A stretch of DNA of 64,000 nucleotides from Telluria beijingensis (lineage in GTDB: Bacteria > Pseudomonadota > Gammaproteobacteria > Burkholderiales > Burkholderiaceae_D): contig NZ_CP132480.1 in assembly GCF_030770395.1 (NCBI RefSeq), positions 3,215,792-3,279,791 on the forward strand. Direction: 5' to 3'. The notes under the pieces are model-generated. The model was not told the origin of the DNA. It saw only the letters and a program-made list of their open reading frames with translations, and made no database searches. Position 1 is the stretch's first letter, and every line of letters begins with the position of its first letter. Shown here in pieces: positions 8,650-19,007 of the stretch. The translations under genes were made by a program, and so were the position numbers.

Positions 8650-9480
8650 TCAGGCGCGCAGGCGTTGCCAGATCGCCGTCGTCGGCGCCGCCTGGTTCAT
8701 GCTGTAGAAATGCAGTCCCGGCGCACCGCCGGCCAGCAGCCGTTCGCACAGCCCTGTCACGACGTCCAGCCCGAAGGCCTTGATCGAGGCGCTGTCGTCG
8801 CCGAAGCTGGCCAGCTTGAGCCGCACCCAGCGCGGAATCTCGGCGCCGCACATGTCCGAGAAGCGCATCAGCTGCATGTAGTTGGTGATCGGCATGATCC
8901 CGGCCACGACCGGCACATCGACGCCCAGCTTGCGCACATTGTCGACGAACTGGAAATAGGCGTCGGCATTGTAGAAATACTGGGTGATGGCGGCATTCGC
9001 CCCGGCCTGGACCTTGCGCGCGAAGGCCTGCAAGTCGTCTTGCGGCGAACGCGCCTGCGGGTGCATCTCGGGATAGGCCGCGACCTCGATGTGGAACCAG
9101 TCGCCGGTTTCCTGGCGGATAAATTCCACCAGTTCGCTGGCATAGCGCAGCTCGCCCGCGCCGCCGTAACCGCTCGGCAAGTCGCCGCGCAGGGCCACCA
9201 CGCGCCGGATGCCGCTGTCCTGGTACTGCTTGAGGACGTCGCGGATCGATTCGCGGGTGGCGCCGATGCACGACAGGTGGGGCGCGGCCTCGTGGCCGGC
9301 GGCCTGGATCTCGCGCACCGTCGCCAGGGTGCCCTGCTGGGTGCTGCCGCCGGCGCCGAAGGTCACCGAGAAATACTTGGGCTGCAGGTCGGCCAGCTTT
9401 TCGCGGGCGATGCGCAGTTTCTCGGCGCCTTCCGGCGTCTTGGGCGGGAAGAACTCGATACTGAAATCAGGAGTTTCCAT
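8650..9480 (-). CDS. metF: 5,10-methylenetetrahydrofolate reductase
   Basis: A flavoenzyme reducing methylene-THF to methyl-THF for methionine synthesis. I use the ATG at 9480 (276 residues), the family's usual length and N-terminus (METPDFSIEFFPPKTPEG); the frame stays open 45 codons further upstream, but that part lies in the holin gene. Conserved pieces seen: FSVTFGAGGST, LSCIGATRESI, ALRGDLP, and the ANAAITQYFYNADAYFQFV stretch. The start codon lies inside the last codons of the upstream holin-family gene (14-bp overlap) and has no good ribosome site of its own, which points to translational coupling in the ahcY-holin-metF unit. Confidence 0.95.
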   Translation of the reverse strand: METPDFSIEFFPPKTPEGAEKLRIAREKLADLQPKYFSVTFGAGGSTQQGTLATVREIQAAGHEAAPHLSCIGATRESIRDVLKQYQDSGIRRVVALRGDLPSGYGGAGELRYASELVEFIRQETGDWFHIEVAAYPEMHPQARSPQDDLQAFARKVQAGANAAITQYFYNADAYFQFVDNVRKLGVDVPVVAGIMPITNYMQLMRFSDMCGAEIPRWVRLKLASFGDDSASIKAFGLDVVTGLCERLLAGGAPGLHFYSMNQAAPTTAIWQRLRA

Positions 9481-9823
9481 CTTTGTCGGAAAGAAGCAAG
9501 GTAGAGAGCGCCCACGAAATGATGCTGTACAGGATGGCTGCCAGGAAGGCCGACCAGAAACCCGCCACCTCGAAGCCGCCGACCACGTTCGACACCAGCC
9601 AGAACAGCAAGGCATTGATGACGAGGATGAACAGGCCCATCGAGACCAGGGTGACCGGCAGGGTCAGGATCACCAGCACCGGACGGATCAGGGTATTGAC
9701 CAGCCCGAGCACCAGCGCCGCGACCAGGGCGGTGCCGATGCTGGAAACTTCGACGGAGTGCATCAGGTAAGGCAGGGCCATCAGGGCCGCGGCATTGATC
9801 AACCAGGTAATCAGCAAGCGCAT
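9467..9823 (-). CDS. Phage holin family (COG1950/YvlD-like) membrane protein
   Basis: A 118-residue membrane protein with four hydrophobic helices (LLITWLINAAALMALPYL, TALVAALVLGLVNTLI, LVSMGLFILVINALLFWLV, SAFLAAILYSIISWALS). The start at 9823 begins directly with the first helix. Genes of this family recur between ahcY and metF in beta- and gammaproteobacteria under SAH riboswitch control; what the protein does in the methyl cycle is not known. The name 'holin' is by similarity and does not imply phage origin here. It overlaps metF by 14 bp. Confidence 0.85.
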   Translation of the reverse strand: MRLLITWLINAAALMALPYLMHSVEVSSIGTALVAALVLGLVNTLIRPVLVILTLPVTLVSMGLFILVINALLFWLVSNVVGGFEVAGFWSAFLAAILYSIISWALSTLLLSDKDGNS

Positions 9824-9932
9824 CGGTACAGACTTTCGTGGTACGCGGGCGCAGCAACGGCGTGAGGCGCCCGATGGTGGATAAGCGAAACGTCCCGAAG
9901 GACGTTTCACATGACTAACAAGCTGCTACCGA

Positions 9933-11342
9933 TCAGTAACGGTAGTGTTCCGGCTTGTACGGACCTTCCTGGCTCACCGAGATGTAGGCGGCTTGTTCGG
10001 CGGTCAGCGTGGTCAGCTTGGCGTTGAGCTTGCGCAGCTGCAGGCGCGCCACTTTCTCGTCCAGCTTCTTCGGCAGGGTGTACACGCCCACCGGATACTG
10101 CGCGGTGTTCATGAACAGCTCGATCTGGGCGATGGTCTGGTTCGCGAACGACGAGCTCATCACGTACGACGGGTGGCCGGTGCCGCAACCCAGGTTCACC
10201 AGGCGGCCTTCGGCCAGCAGGATGATGCGCTTGCCATCAGGGAAGATGACGTGGTCGACTTGCGGCTTGATATTGTCCCACTCGTACTTCTTGAGCGCGG
10301 CGACTTCGATCTCGTTGTCGAAGTGGCCGATATTGCAGACGATGGCCTGGTCCTTCATCTTGAGCATGTGCTGCTCGGTGATGACGTGGTAGTTGCCGGT
10401 GCAGGTGACGAAGATGTCGCCGTGTTCGGCGGCTTCGTCCATGGTCACGACGCGGTAGCCTTCCATCGCCGCCTGCAGCGCGCAGATCGGATCGATCTCG
10501 GTGACCCACACCTGCGCCGACAGCGCGCGCATGGCCTGGGCCGAACCTTTACCCACGTCGCCATAGCCGGCGATGACGGCGATCTTGCCCGCCACCATCA
10601 CGTCGGTCGCGCGCTTGATGCCGTCGACCAGCGATTCGCGGCAGCCGTACAGGTTGTCGAACTTCGACTTGGTGACGGAGTCGTTGACGTTGATCGCCGG
10701 GAAGGCCAGCTTGCCGTCCTGGTGCATCTGGTACAGGCGGTGCACGCCGGTGGTGGTTTCCTCGGTCACGCCCTTGATTTCAGGCAGGCGCTTCGAGTAC
10801 CACGACGGATCGCGCGCGAGGCGGCCCTTGATGGCGTTGAACAGGCAGATTTCTTCTTCCGAACCCGGCTTGTCCAGCACCGAGATGTCTTTCTCGGCGC
10901 GCACGCCCAGGTGCAGCAGCAGGGTTGCGTCGCCGCCGTCGTCCAGGATCATGTTGGCGTGCTCGCCCGGCCATTCGAAGATGCGGTGGGTGTATTCCCA
11001 GTATTCGTCCAGGGTCTCGCCCTTGATGGCGAAGACTGGCGTGCCGACCGAGGCGATGGCCGCGGCGGCGTGGTCCTGCGTCGAGTAGATATTGCACGAT
11101 GCCCAGCGCACAGTGGCGCCCAGGGCTTCCAGGGTGCGGATCAGGACCGCGGTCTGGATGGTCATGTGCAGCGAACCGGCGATGCGCGCGCCTTTCAGCG
11201 GCTGCGTCGCGGCGTATTCTTCGCGGATCGCCATCAGGCCCGGCATCTCGGTTTCGGCGATGCGGATTTCCTTCTCGCCCCAGGAAGCCAGGGAGATGTC
11301 GGCGACGATGTAGTCTTGGGAGTCTTTGAGTACGGCGCTCAT
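9933..11342 (-). CDS. ahcY: Adenosylhomocysteinase (SAH hydrolase)
   Basis: Hydrolyses S-adenosylhomocysteine to adenosine and homocysteine, relieving product inhibition of methyltransferases. The ATG at 11342 is preceded by AAAGGAGG at five bases; a GTG one codon earlier is possible. Of 469 residues, the substrate part shows [12 protein letters not shown] and [13 protein letters not shown], the NAD-binding part shows [19 protein letters not shown], and the C-terminus ends PYKPEHYRY as expected. The short insert typical of the about 470-residue bacterial form is present. It is headed by an SAH riboswitch and followed by the holin-family gene and metF. Confidence 0.97.
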   Translation of the reverse strand: MSAVLKDSQDYIVADISLASWGEKEIRIAETEMPGLMAIREEYAATQPLKGARIAGSLHMTIQTAVLIRTLEALGATVRWASCNIYSTQDHAAAAIASVGTPVFAIKGETLDEYWEYTHRIFEWPGEHANMILDDGGDATLLLHLGVRAEKDISVLDKPGSEEEICLFNAIKGRLARDPSWYSKRLPEIKGVTEETTTGVHRLYQMHQDGKLAFPAINVNDSVTKSKFDNLYGCRESLVDGIKRATDVMVAGKIAVIAGYGDVGKGSAQAMRALSAQVWVTEIDPICALQAAMEGYRVVTMDEAAEHGDIFVTCTGNYHVITEQHMLKMKDQAIVCNIGHFDNEIEVAALKKYEWDNIKPQVDHVIFPDGKRIILLAEGRLVNLGCGTGHPSYVMSSSFANQTIAQIELFMNTAQYPVGVYTLPKKLDEKVARLQLRKLNAKLTTLTAEQAAYISVSQEGPYKPEHYRY

Positions 11343-11375
11343 CACGCCCTCCTTTCAATGTTTAGAAAAAAGTAA

Positions 11376-11442
11376 CGTGAGCGCGGTTGCTGGATATCCG
11401 AGCCTGGCAAAGAGGGGACTCTCTGTCGCAACGCTCCTCGGA
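11376..11442 (-). promoter_or_regulatory. SAH riboswitch upstream of ahcY
   Basis: On the minus strand the leader contains, in order, CCGAGGAGCGTTGCGAC (first strand), then GCCAGGCTCGG, then CAACCGCGCTCACG, ending 33 bp before the ahcY ATG. These are the three conserved blocks of the S-adenosylhomocysteine riboswitch: GAGCG pairs with CGCTC to close the main helix, GTTGC with GCAAC forms the second helix, and CCGAG with CTCGG forms the pseudoknot arm. The class turns expression on when SAH accumulates, which fits control of the SAH hydrolase gene. Confidence 0.92.
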
Positions 11443-11497
11443 ACGGGGTAGTTTAGCACGCTTGACCGGTCGTGGATACCTCGCCGGTGTGCAAATG

Positions 11498-11610
11498 ACT
11501 TGGGTTCCCGCCTGCGCGGGAACGACGTGTATGAGTGCGTGTCCGAAATCGACTTATCGACATCTCACACCCTCAACCAACGTCGTTCCCGCGCAGGCGG
11601 GAACCCAAGT
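11498..11610. repeat. Long inverted-repeat element, copy A
   Basis: Two perfect 30-bp arms, 11498-11527 (begins ACTTGGGTTCCCGCC) and 11581-11610 (its exact reverse complement), around a 53-bp spacer. Each arm is itself a hairpin, GTTCCCGC / GCGGGAAC with a four-base loop. It lies between the metK stop and the SAH riboswitch, where it could also end metK transcription. The same arms recur at 42972 and 49826; see copies B and C. REP/BIME-like; no transposase is attached. Confidence 0.85.
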
Positions 11611-11655
11611 ACGCAGCGCAGACCGAACATACCCGTCAGCCCGCGGCGCAAGAAA

Positions 11656-12822
<1,167 letters not shown>

Positions 12823-13008
12823 GTAGGCTCCAGTTACTGTTTACATGAATTGCCGCAGCAAACTGATGCCTGCGACGCTTTAGCGAAATTTATATTCCGC
12901 TTCGCAAGTTGTCTGTTAACTCGGCGGATCCAGCATAAAGTGGTATTTTACGCTTCCTTGGAATTTTGGTGTGGAAACGCATATGGCGTACGACACCCAT
13001 CAATCGAC

Positions 13009-13860
13009 ATGCTTGTAGTAATTTTCCGAATATTATCTGTTTTCCCCTTGTCCTTCCTGCACGCCCTGGGCGCGGCGCTGGGCTGGCTGGTGTACTGGCT
13101 GTCGCCATCGTACAAGCGCCGCCTGCGCGCCAACCTGGCCCAGGCCGGCTATGACGCGTACTGGAAACAGGCCGTGTCCGAGGCCGGCAAGGCCGCGATC
13201 GAGCTTGCCTTCGTGTGGTGCGCCAATCCGGAACGGGTTGCCAGGCATGCCACGGTGGAAAACTGGGAACTGGTCCAGGAAAAACTCGACGCAGGCCGCG
13301 GCATTGTGTTCCTGACGCCACACCTGGGCTGCTTCGAAATGACGGCGCAGCAGATCGCGCTCAAGACGGCGTTGACGGTCATGTATCGTCCGCCGCGCAA
13401 GGACGCGCTCAGGCCGCTGGTCGAAGGCGCGCGCGCGCGCCACAACCTGCACCTGGCGCCGGCCAACCTGTCCGGCGTGCGCATCCTGGCCAAGACCCTC
13501 AAGAGCGGCCAGCCGATCGGCCTGCTGCCCGACCAGGTGCCGCAGGAAGGCGAAGGCGTGTGGGCGCCCTTCTTCGGCCGCAACGCCTACACGATGACCC
13601 TGCCGGCCAAGCTGGCCCAGCTGGGCAAGGCCGACATCCTGCTGGTGTATGCCGAGCGGCGTCCGGGCGGCGCCGGCTATATCGTGCGCTTCGTGCCGTT
13701 CGACGGCGATTTGAGTGGTTCGGCGGCCGACCAGGCGGCGGCGATCAACCGCGCCATGGAGCAACTGATCGCACGCGCGCCAAGCCAGTATTTCTGGAGC
13801 TACAACCGCTACAAGCAGCCGGAAGGCGTGGCCGGTCCCGAGGGCGAGGTCGCGCCATGA
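13009..13860 (+). CDS. Lipid A biosynthesis acyltransferase (LpxL/HtrB family), first copy
   Basis: Transfers a secondary acyl chain to Kdo-lipid A at the inner membrane. The start at 13009 (283 residues) puts a membrane anchor at the front (VVIFRILSVFPLSFLHALG); the frame is open far upstream, but that part is antisense to metK. The catalytic HX4(D/E) box is HLGCFE in FLTPHLGCFEMT, then MYRPPRKD, GLLPDQVP and the C-terminal SQYFWSYNRYK. Its last four bases (ATGA) overlap the start of a second member, so the two are translationally coupled. Confidence 0.9.
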   Translation: MLVVIFRILSVFPLSFLHALGAALGWLVYWLSPSYKRRLRANLAQAGYDAYWKQAVSEAGKAAIELAFVWCANPERVARHATVENWELVQEKLDAGRGIVFLTPHLGCFEMTAQQIALKTALTVMYRPPRKDALRPLVEGARARHNLHLAPANLSGVRILAKTLKSGQPIGLLPDQVPQEGEGVWAPFFGRNAYTMTLPAKLAQLGKADILLVYAERRPGGAGYIVRFVPFDGDLSGSAADQAAAINRAMEQLIARAPSQYFWSYNRYKQPEGVAGPEGEVAP

Positions 13861-14720
13861 GGCTCCTGCTTGGCATCCTGTGGCTGCTGCATTTCCTGCC
13901 GCTGCCCATCCTGGGCCGCATCGGCGAATCGATCGGCAGCCTGATGTTCGTGATCATGGGCCGGCGCCGCCATATCGCGCTGACCAATCTGCGCCTGACC
14001 ATGCCGGAGCTGGACGAGAAGGAACGGCGCCGCATCGCGCACCGCCACTTCCGCGCCTACGCGCGCAGCATCGTCGAGCGCTCGATCCTGTGGTGGGCGC
14101 CCGAGGAGCGCGTGCGCAACCTGATCCAGGTCGAGCCGGCGGTGCCGCAGGCCGCGATGGAGGCCGGCCCCACGATTCTGCTGTGCCCGCACTTCGTGTG
14201 CCTGGACGTGGCCGGCGTCGCCTCGCGCGTGATCCCCGTGTGCAGCATGTACGTGCCGCAAAAGAACGAAGCCTTCGACCGCCTGCTGCGCCATGGCCGC
14301 GAACGCTACGGCCCGGTGCGCCTGGTGACGCGCAAGGAAGGCATCAAGCCGATCCTGCGCGCGCTGCGCGACGGCCTGCCCTATTTCATGTTGCCGGACA
14401 TGGATTTCGGCGAGAAGGATGCCGAATTCGTGCCCTTCTTCGGCGTGCAGGCCGCGACCCTGACCGCGCTCGGCCGCATCGCCGCGACCACGGGCGCCAA
14501 GGTGATCCCGGTGATCGCCACCTACCTGCCGGACTACCAGGGCTGGCGCGTGCGTTTCTATCCCGCGTGGGAAGACTATCCGGGCGACGACATGGTCGAA
14601 GCGACCCGGCGCATGAACGCCTTCATCGAAGAGCGCGTGCGCGAGGCGCCGGAGCAATACTTCTGGACCCATAAACGCTTCAAGACCCGGCCGCCGGGTG
14701 AAGCTTCGCTGTACGATTGA
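13857..14720 (+). CDS. Lipid A biosynthesis acyltransferase (LpxL/HtrB family), second copy
   Basis: A 287-residue paralogue of the gene before it. N-terminal membrane anchor ([17 protein letters not shown]), catalytic box HFVCLD in [23 protein letters not shown] in place of the usual LPDQ, and the C-terminal [17 protein letters not shown]. The start overlaps the stop of the first copy (ATGA). The pair would add two secondary acyl chains, or act on different acceptors; which is which cannot be told. dapF starts 10 bp downstream. Confidence 0.9.
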   Translation: MRLLLGILWLLHFLPLPILGRIGESIGSLMFVIMGRRRHIALTNLRLTMPELDEKERRRIAHRHFRAYARSIVERSILWWAPEERVRNLIQVEPAVPQAAMEAGPTILLCPHFVCLDVAGVASRVIPVCSMYVPQKNEAFDRLLRHGRERYGPVRLVTRKEGIKPILRALRDGLPYFMLPDMDFGEKDAEFVPFFGVQAATLTALGRIAATTGAKVIPVIATYLPDYQGWRVRFYPAWEDYPGDDMVEATRRMNAFIEERVREAPEQYFWTHKRFKTRPPGEASLYD

Positions 14721-14730
14721 GCAGGACGGA

Positions 14731-15588
14731 ATGAGCATGAAACTGAAATTCACCAAGATGCACGGGGCGGGCAACGATTTCATCGTCGTCGACGCCATCA
14801 ACCAGCAGGTCGACCTGAGCGCGGAGCAATGGCGGCGCCTGGCCGACCGCCGCTTCGGCATCGGCGCCGACCAGATCCTGGTCGTCGAGCGGCCGAGCGA
14901 GGAAGGTGTGGACTTCCGCTACCGCATCTTCAACAACGATGGCGGCGAGGTCGAGCAATGCGGCAACGGCTCGCGCGCCTTCGTGCGCTTCGTGGTCGAC
15001 CAGGGCCTGACCCGCGAGCGCAGCATCCGCGTGCAGACCATGTCGGGCATCATCAGCCCGCGCCTGGAAGACGACGGCAGCGTGACGGTGGACATGGGCG
15101 CGCCGCGCCTCGAACCGGCCGAGGTGCCGTTCGACAGCGCCGGCCTGGGCGGCTGGGCCGAGGGCGAAGACACGCTGTGGCCGCTGCCGGTGGGCGGCAA
15201 GACCGTGTTCGTGTCGGTGGTCTCGATGGGCAATCCGCATGCGGTGCAGGTGGTCGACGACGTCGACGCGGCGCCGGTGGACACCACCGGCCCGCTGATC
15301 GAGCGCCATGCGCGTTTTCCGAAGCGGGTCAATGCCGGCTATATGCAGGTGGTAGACCGCCGGCATATTCGCCTGCGCGTCTACGAGCGCGGCGCCGGCG
15401 AGACGCTGGCCTGCGGCACCGGCGCCTGCGCGGCGGTGGTAGCCGGCATCCGCCGCGGCCTGCTCGATTCGCCGGTGCGCGTGTCGGCACGGGGCGGCGA
15501 ACTGAGCATCGCCTGGGCGGGGCCCGGTCAACCGGTTTATCTCAGCGGACCGGCAGTGTCGGTGTTCGAGGGCGAAGTCGAGGTCTAG
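14731..15588 (+). CDS. dapF: Diaminopimelate epimerase
   Basis: Interconverts LL- and meso-diaminopimelate for lysine and peptidoglycan. From the ATG at 14731 (AGGA just upstream) it has 285 residues; a second ATG two codons later is possible. N-terminal [16 protein letters not shown], first catalytic Cys in [10 protein letters not shown] (C77), second in [12 protein letters not shown] (C228), both intact. It follows the two acyltransferase genes, as in other Burkholderiales, but the DUF484 and xerC genes that usually come next lie about 5.9 kb further on. Confidence 0.95.
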   Translation: MSMKLKFTKMHGAGNDFIVVDAINQQVDLSAEQWRRLADRRFGIGADQILVVERPSEEGVDFRYRIFNNDGGEVEQCGNGSRAFVRFVVDQGLTRERSIRVQTMSGIISPRLEDDGSVTVDMGAPRLEPAEVPFDSAGLGGWAEGEDTLWPLPVGGKTVFVSVVSMGNPHAVQVVDDVDAAPVDTTGPLIERHARFPKRVNAGYMQVVDRRHIRLRVYERGAGETLACGTGACAAVVAGIRRGLLDSPVRVSARGGELSIAWAGPGQPVYLSGPAVSVFEGEVEV

Positions 15589-15616
15589 GGAAGTTTCAAC
15601 AAACTGGCGCCTGCCG

Positions 15617-17257
15617 TCACGCCGCCAGCTCGATGTCGGCGCCGCCGTCGTCGTCGTTGCCGGGCAGCGCTACATTGACGACGGTGCGCAGCCGGTACAG
15701 GCGCTGCCGGTAATTGCCTTCGGGCCCGGTCGGGCCGCAATCGACTTGCTCGAACAGGCGCACGATGCGGTCCAGCGCCTGGCGCTCGTGCGCCGATTCC
15801 ACCAGCACCAGCCGCCGCTTGCTGCGCCCATAGCTGGCGCGGATGTCGATGACGAGGCAATGGCCCTGGTCGGCGGCCCCGACGTCGAGCAGCAGCGCCT
15901 CGGCGCGCGAGAGGCCGAACAGCGCCGCCAGTTCGATGCGCGCGGCCAGCAGCGGATGTCCCGCCAGCGCATCGGCATGGCTGGCCAGCAGGCGGCCGGT
16001 TTCGGTATATGGCGCGGCCGCGGCGCGCGGCGCGATCTTGCGCAGCAGCGCCACCGCGTCGGGCGAGTCCTGGGCCGCCGCTTTCTGCAGCCAGTACACG
16101 GCGCGCACGTCGTTGTTCTCGTTCTCGCGGCGCGCGCGCCAGGCATTGTGCCCGCACTCGAGCTGGGCGTCGCGGTAACCCATCTCGGCCGCCCGTTCCA
16201 GGTAGCGCTGGGCATCGGCCACGTTACGTTGCGAAAATTCGGGCTTGATATAGATGCGCGACAGCGCATACCAGGCCTCGGCCAGGCCTTGTTCGCCGGC
16301 CAGCGTCAGCCAGCGGATCGCCTTCTTGAAATTGGCCACGTGCGTCGGGCCCGCAGCGCCCGTGCAGCGCCGGCCATCGACCCGCATGCGGGCGCAGCGC
16401 AGGCCCAGCGCCAGCTGGGCATGGCCATCGTGTTCGGCCGCGGCGAGTTCCCAGAACACGACCGGTTCGCCCGGCCCGCAGGCCGCGGCCACGGCGCCGG
16501 CGTCCAGTGCCGGCAGCCCGCTCACGCCATCGAGCGCCGGCTCGAGCAGGCGCGCGCAGCGCGACAGCAGCGCGATTTCGTCCGGCGCGAAACGGCGCAT
16601 CTCGCCCTGTTCGCCGCGCTCGTTCACCAGCGCGCGCGCCTGCGGCAATGCGCGCTCGAGGTAATCGTTCCAGCGGCGCGCCATCCAGGCCTCGTCGAGG
16701 GCGGCGTACTGCGCCGCGCCGGCGCCAGCGGGCGGGCGCCGCTGGCCGTCAAGACCGGACGGGCGCGCGGCCATGCGCCCGGCAGTCCCGGGCGCCGGCG
16801 CCGCCGTGCCTGGCGCCGCCGTCCGCGCAGGCGGCTGGGCTGGCTTGCCCTGGCGCTGCGACAACATCCATTGGGCGTGCGGGAAGCCGGCGCGCGCCGC
16901 GTCCTCGAGCGCCTGCACCGCCTTCGGGTGCGGCTGGACCGCCGCCGATGCATCGAACATCAGCTGGGCATAGACCAGGCCCGCATGCAGGCTGCCATCG
17001 TCATAGGCGCGCTCGTACCACTGGGCGACGGTCGCCGCGTTACGCTGAGCCAGCTCTAGAGGGATATGGTTGCCGATCAGCTGCCAGGCCGGCGGACAGT
17101 CTTGCCGGGCCGCGCGGTCGAGCCAGTGCAGCGCCGTCGGCAGGCTTTGCGGGAGTCCGGCACTGCCGAACAAATACAGCTTGCCCAGCTCGAGCTGGGC
17201 CGCCACCTGCCCGGCGCGGGCATTGCGAATGATCGCCAATTCTTCGCGGTTAGCCAT
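15617..17257 (-). CDS. Sel1-repeat (TPR-like) protein of unknown role
   Basis: I start this at 17257 (MANREELAIIRNARAGQ, 546 residues) because the frame upstream is not protein-like. Sel1-type helical repeats are seen near the N-terminus (AAQLELGKLYLFGSAG.. LHWLDRAARQ; HAGLVYAQLMF) and again at about 320-405 (AEAWYALSRIYIKPEFSQ.., DVRAVYWLQKAAAQ). Between them is a Pro/Ala/Gly-rich linker. The last about 110 residues (from LAALFGLSRAEALLL) form a separate domain I do not recognise. No signal peptide, so probably cytoplasmic; Sel1 proteins usually scaffold protein complexes. It converges on dapF with a 28-bp gap. Confidence 0.75.
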   Translation of the reverse strand: MANREELAIIRNARAGQVAAQLELGKLYLFGSAGLPQSLPTALHWLDRAARQDCPPAWQLIGNHIPLELAQRNAATVAQWYERAYDDGSLHAGLVYAQLMFDASAAVQPHPKAVQALEDAARAGFPHAQWMLSQRQGKPAQPPARTAAPGTAAPAPGTAGRMAARPSGLDGQRRPPAGAGAAQYAALDEAWMARRWNDYLERALPQARALVNERGEQGEMRRFAPDEIALLSRCARLLEPALDGVSGLPALDAGAVAAACGPGEPVVFWELAAAEHDGHAQLALGLRCARMRVDGRRCTGAAGPTHVANFKKAIRWLTLAGEQGLAEAWYALSRIYIKPEFSQRNVADAQRYLERAAEMGYRDAQLECGHNAWRARRENENNDVRAVYWLQKAAAQDSPDAVALLRKIAPRAAAAPYTETGRLLASHADALAGHPLLAARIELAALFGLSRAEALLLDVGAADQGHCLVIDIRASYGRSKRRLVLVESAHERQALDRIVRLFEQVDCGPTGPEGNYRQRLYRLRTVVNVALPGNDDDGGADIELAA

Positions 17258-17763
17258 TGTTGGAATACATGTAAAAAGTGAGTCGGCAACACGCAATGGC
17301 GACGGCAGCACGGCCGCATGCACCCATGGCGCAAGCCGGCCTGGCGAGGCTGCCAATATACAAGGTATTGACAACTCCTGTCGTCGTCCGTGTGTAGAGG
17401 CCAAAGTCTAAGCTGCCGCCAACGACGATTCGATTCGATTGGCGGATGAGTTGACGCGCCGCAAAGCAGAGTCAAACGGATGAAACTGGCCAGCGTGGCG
17501 GTGCGCCAATGAACCGCGCTCGCGCCCGTTTGACGAAAGATGCCTTCATTCTTCTCTCGGATGCAGGATCGCCGGGATTGTTACATCCTGGGTGACACGA
17601 GTTTCAAAAATACAACAGCACGATTGGATTTATTGGCGATCTACCAAGCCCGCCGCTGATAATTGACCAATTAGCCAGTCCTGGCGTCTGGACAATGAAG
17701 GTGACTTTCCGGACGTCTCGCCCGCTGCCGACGGCTGCATTCATTTGATCCTGGGAACCAACG
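17258..17763. other. 506-bp intergenic region before the first porin
   Basis: No gene is supported here. It should hold the divergent promoters of the Sel1 gene and the first porin. The last about 150 bp are AT-richer than their surroundings, with GATAAT near 17657 as a possible -10 element; GGGA precedes the porin ATG by seven bases. A short CGATTCGATTCGATT iteration lies near 17427. I see no clear hairpin or RNA gene. Confidence 0.5.
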
Positions 17764-18813
17764 ATGAAGAATTCCTTCCTGGCCGTCGCACTGCTGGGCG
17801 CTTGCGCCGGTGCGGCCCATGCGCAGTCGTCGGTACAGGTCTACGACACCCTCGATGCCGGCATCGTCAAGCGCAGCGGCCAGGACGTGAGCATCGGCAA
17901 GCGGGCCGCCAACACCCTCGGATTCAAGGGCACCGAAGACCTGGGCAATGGCTTTACCGCTCTGTTCCACCTCGAAATGCGCTACGAACCGGACACCGGC
18001 AGCAGCGAGATCGGTCCTGACGGCAATGGGCGCCAACTGTTCCAGGGCCAGAGCCGGGTCGGCCTGCAAGGCGGCTTCGGCATGCTGCGCATCGGCCGCG
18101 GCCTGACGCCGTTTCACGAGACCATCGGCAACTTCGAACCCTTCCATGCAATCCCGACCGCGGGCGGCTTCTATACCGACCTGAGCGTCGCCGGCTACAG
18201 CTCGCAGCCGCTCGATCCGGTCGGCGCATCCGGCAACCGCTGGTCGAACGCCGTCTGGTACAACACGCCGGTCATGGGCGGCTTCCAGCTCAATACCGCG
18301 CTGGCCACCAAGGAAAACAATGGCGGCGTCGCCATCATCGGCCGCGGCAGCGCCGGCGCGCCGCAATACCCGGCCGGCGCCGAAGCCTCGGCCAATCCCT
18401 TCTCGGTCTCCGCCACCTACCACAACGGCCCGGCGGCCCTGATGGCCGCCTATGAGCGCAACGCGATCGAATCGAAGGTCTGGTCGGTTGGCGCTTCGGT
18501 GTACGCGACCCCTGAACTCAAGCTGATGGGCACGTTCACCAGGCTGGACGAAGACCACACCCGCCTGTTCAATACCGACACCACTTCGTGGGTGCTGGGT
18601 GCGAACTACACCCTGGGCCCTGGCAAATTGCTTGCGGGTTATGGCCAGAAGGATAACGATGGCGCGGAAAAGGTCAGGCAGCTGTCGCTGGGGTATGAAT
18701 ACAGCCTGTCGAAGCGCACCTATCTGTACATCGACGCCTCGCGCAAGAAGGGGCTGTTGACCAATCCGGCCACGATCAACCAGTACGACATCGGCATCCA
18801 CCATTCGTTCTAA
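17764..18813 (+). CDS. Outer-membrane porin (Burkholderiales trimeric type)
   Basis: A 349-residue beta-barrel porin. Signal peptide MKNSFLAVALLGACAGAAHA, cleaved before QSSVQVYDTLDAG. The family marks are the first strand SVQVYDTLDAGIVK, then NTLGFKGTEDLGNGFTALFHLE, repeated amphipathic strands, and a C-terminal phenylalanine (YDIGIHHSF) used by the barrel assembly machinery. Such porins let small hydrophilic solutes through; substrate preference cannot be read. A second porin follows 194 bp downstream on the same strand, with only a hairpin without a T-run between them (18844-18860). Confidence 0.88.
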   Translation: MKNSFLAVALLGACAGAAHAQSSVQVYDTLDAGIVKRSGQDVSIGKRAANTLGFKGTEDLGNGFTALFHLEMRYEPDTGSSEIGPDGNGRQLFQGQSRVGLQGGFGMLRIGRGLTPFHETIGNFEPFHAIPTAGGFYTDLSVAGYSSQPLDPVGASGNRWSNAVWYNTPVMGGFQLNTALATKENNGGVAIIGRGSAGAPQYPAGAEASANPFSVSATYHNGPAALMAAYERNAIESKVWSVGASVYATPELKLMGTFTRLDEDHTRLFNTDTTSWVLGANYTLGPGKLLAGYGQKDNDGAEKVRQLSLGYEYSLSKRTYLYIDASRKKGLLTNPATINQYDIGIHHSF

Positions 18814-19007
18814 GTACGACTTTCATTTCATCCTTTCTGCATGGGGCGGCATGGCCGCCCTCTTCATGCGCCATTCTTGTAGTGTTTTCACAACGCCACC
18901 TTCCCCTCAGCGCATTCGCGAACGAGCGTTCTGTACAGTGCGCCGGGGCAATGGCATATTGGTAAAGCGAGCACATGCATCGCAACAAGAAAACACATGG
19001 AGACCCG

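Noticed and set aside
9467..9823. Holin-family gene as a prophage remnant
   Set aside because: It lies in a conserved methyl-cycle operon with no phage genes around it; the name reflects only family similarity.
11498..11610. Inverted-repeat elements as CRISPR repeats
   Set aside because: Two inverted arms per locus, no direct-repeat array and no cas genes.
18844..18860. Hairpin after the first porin as a terminator
   Set aside because: Good 7-bp stem (GGGCGGC / GCCGCCC) but no T-run follows, so termination is doubtful.
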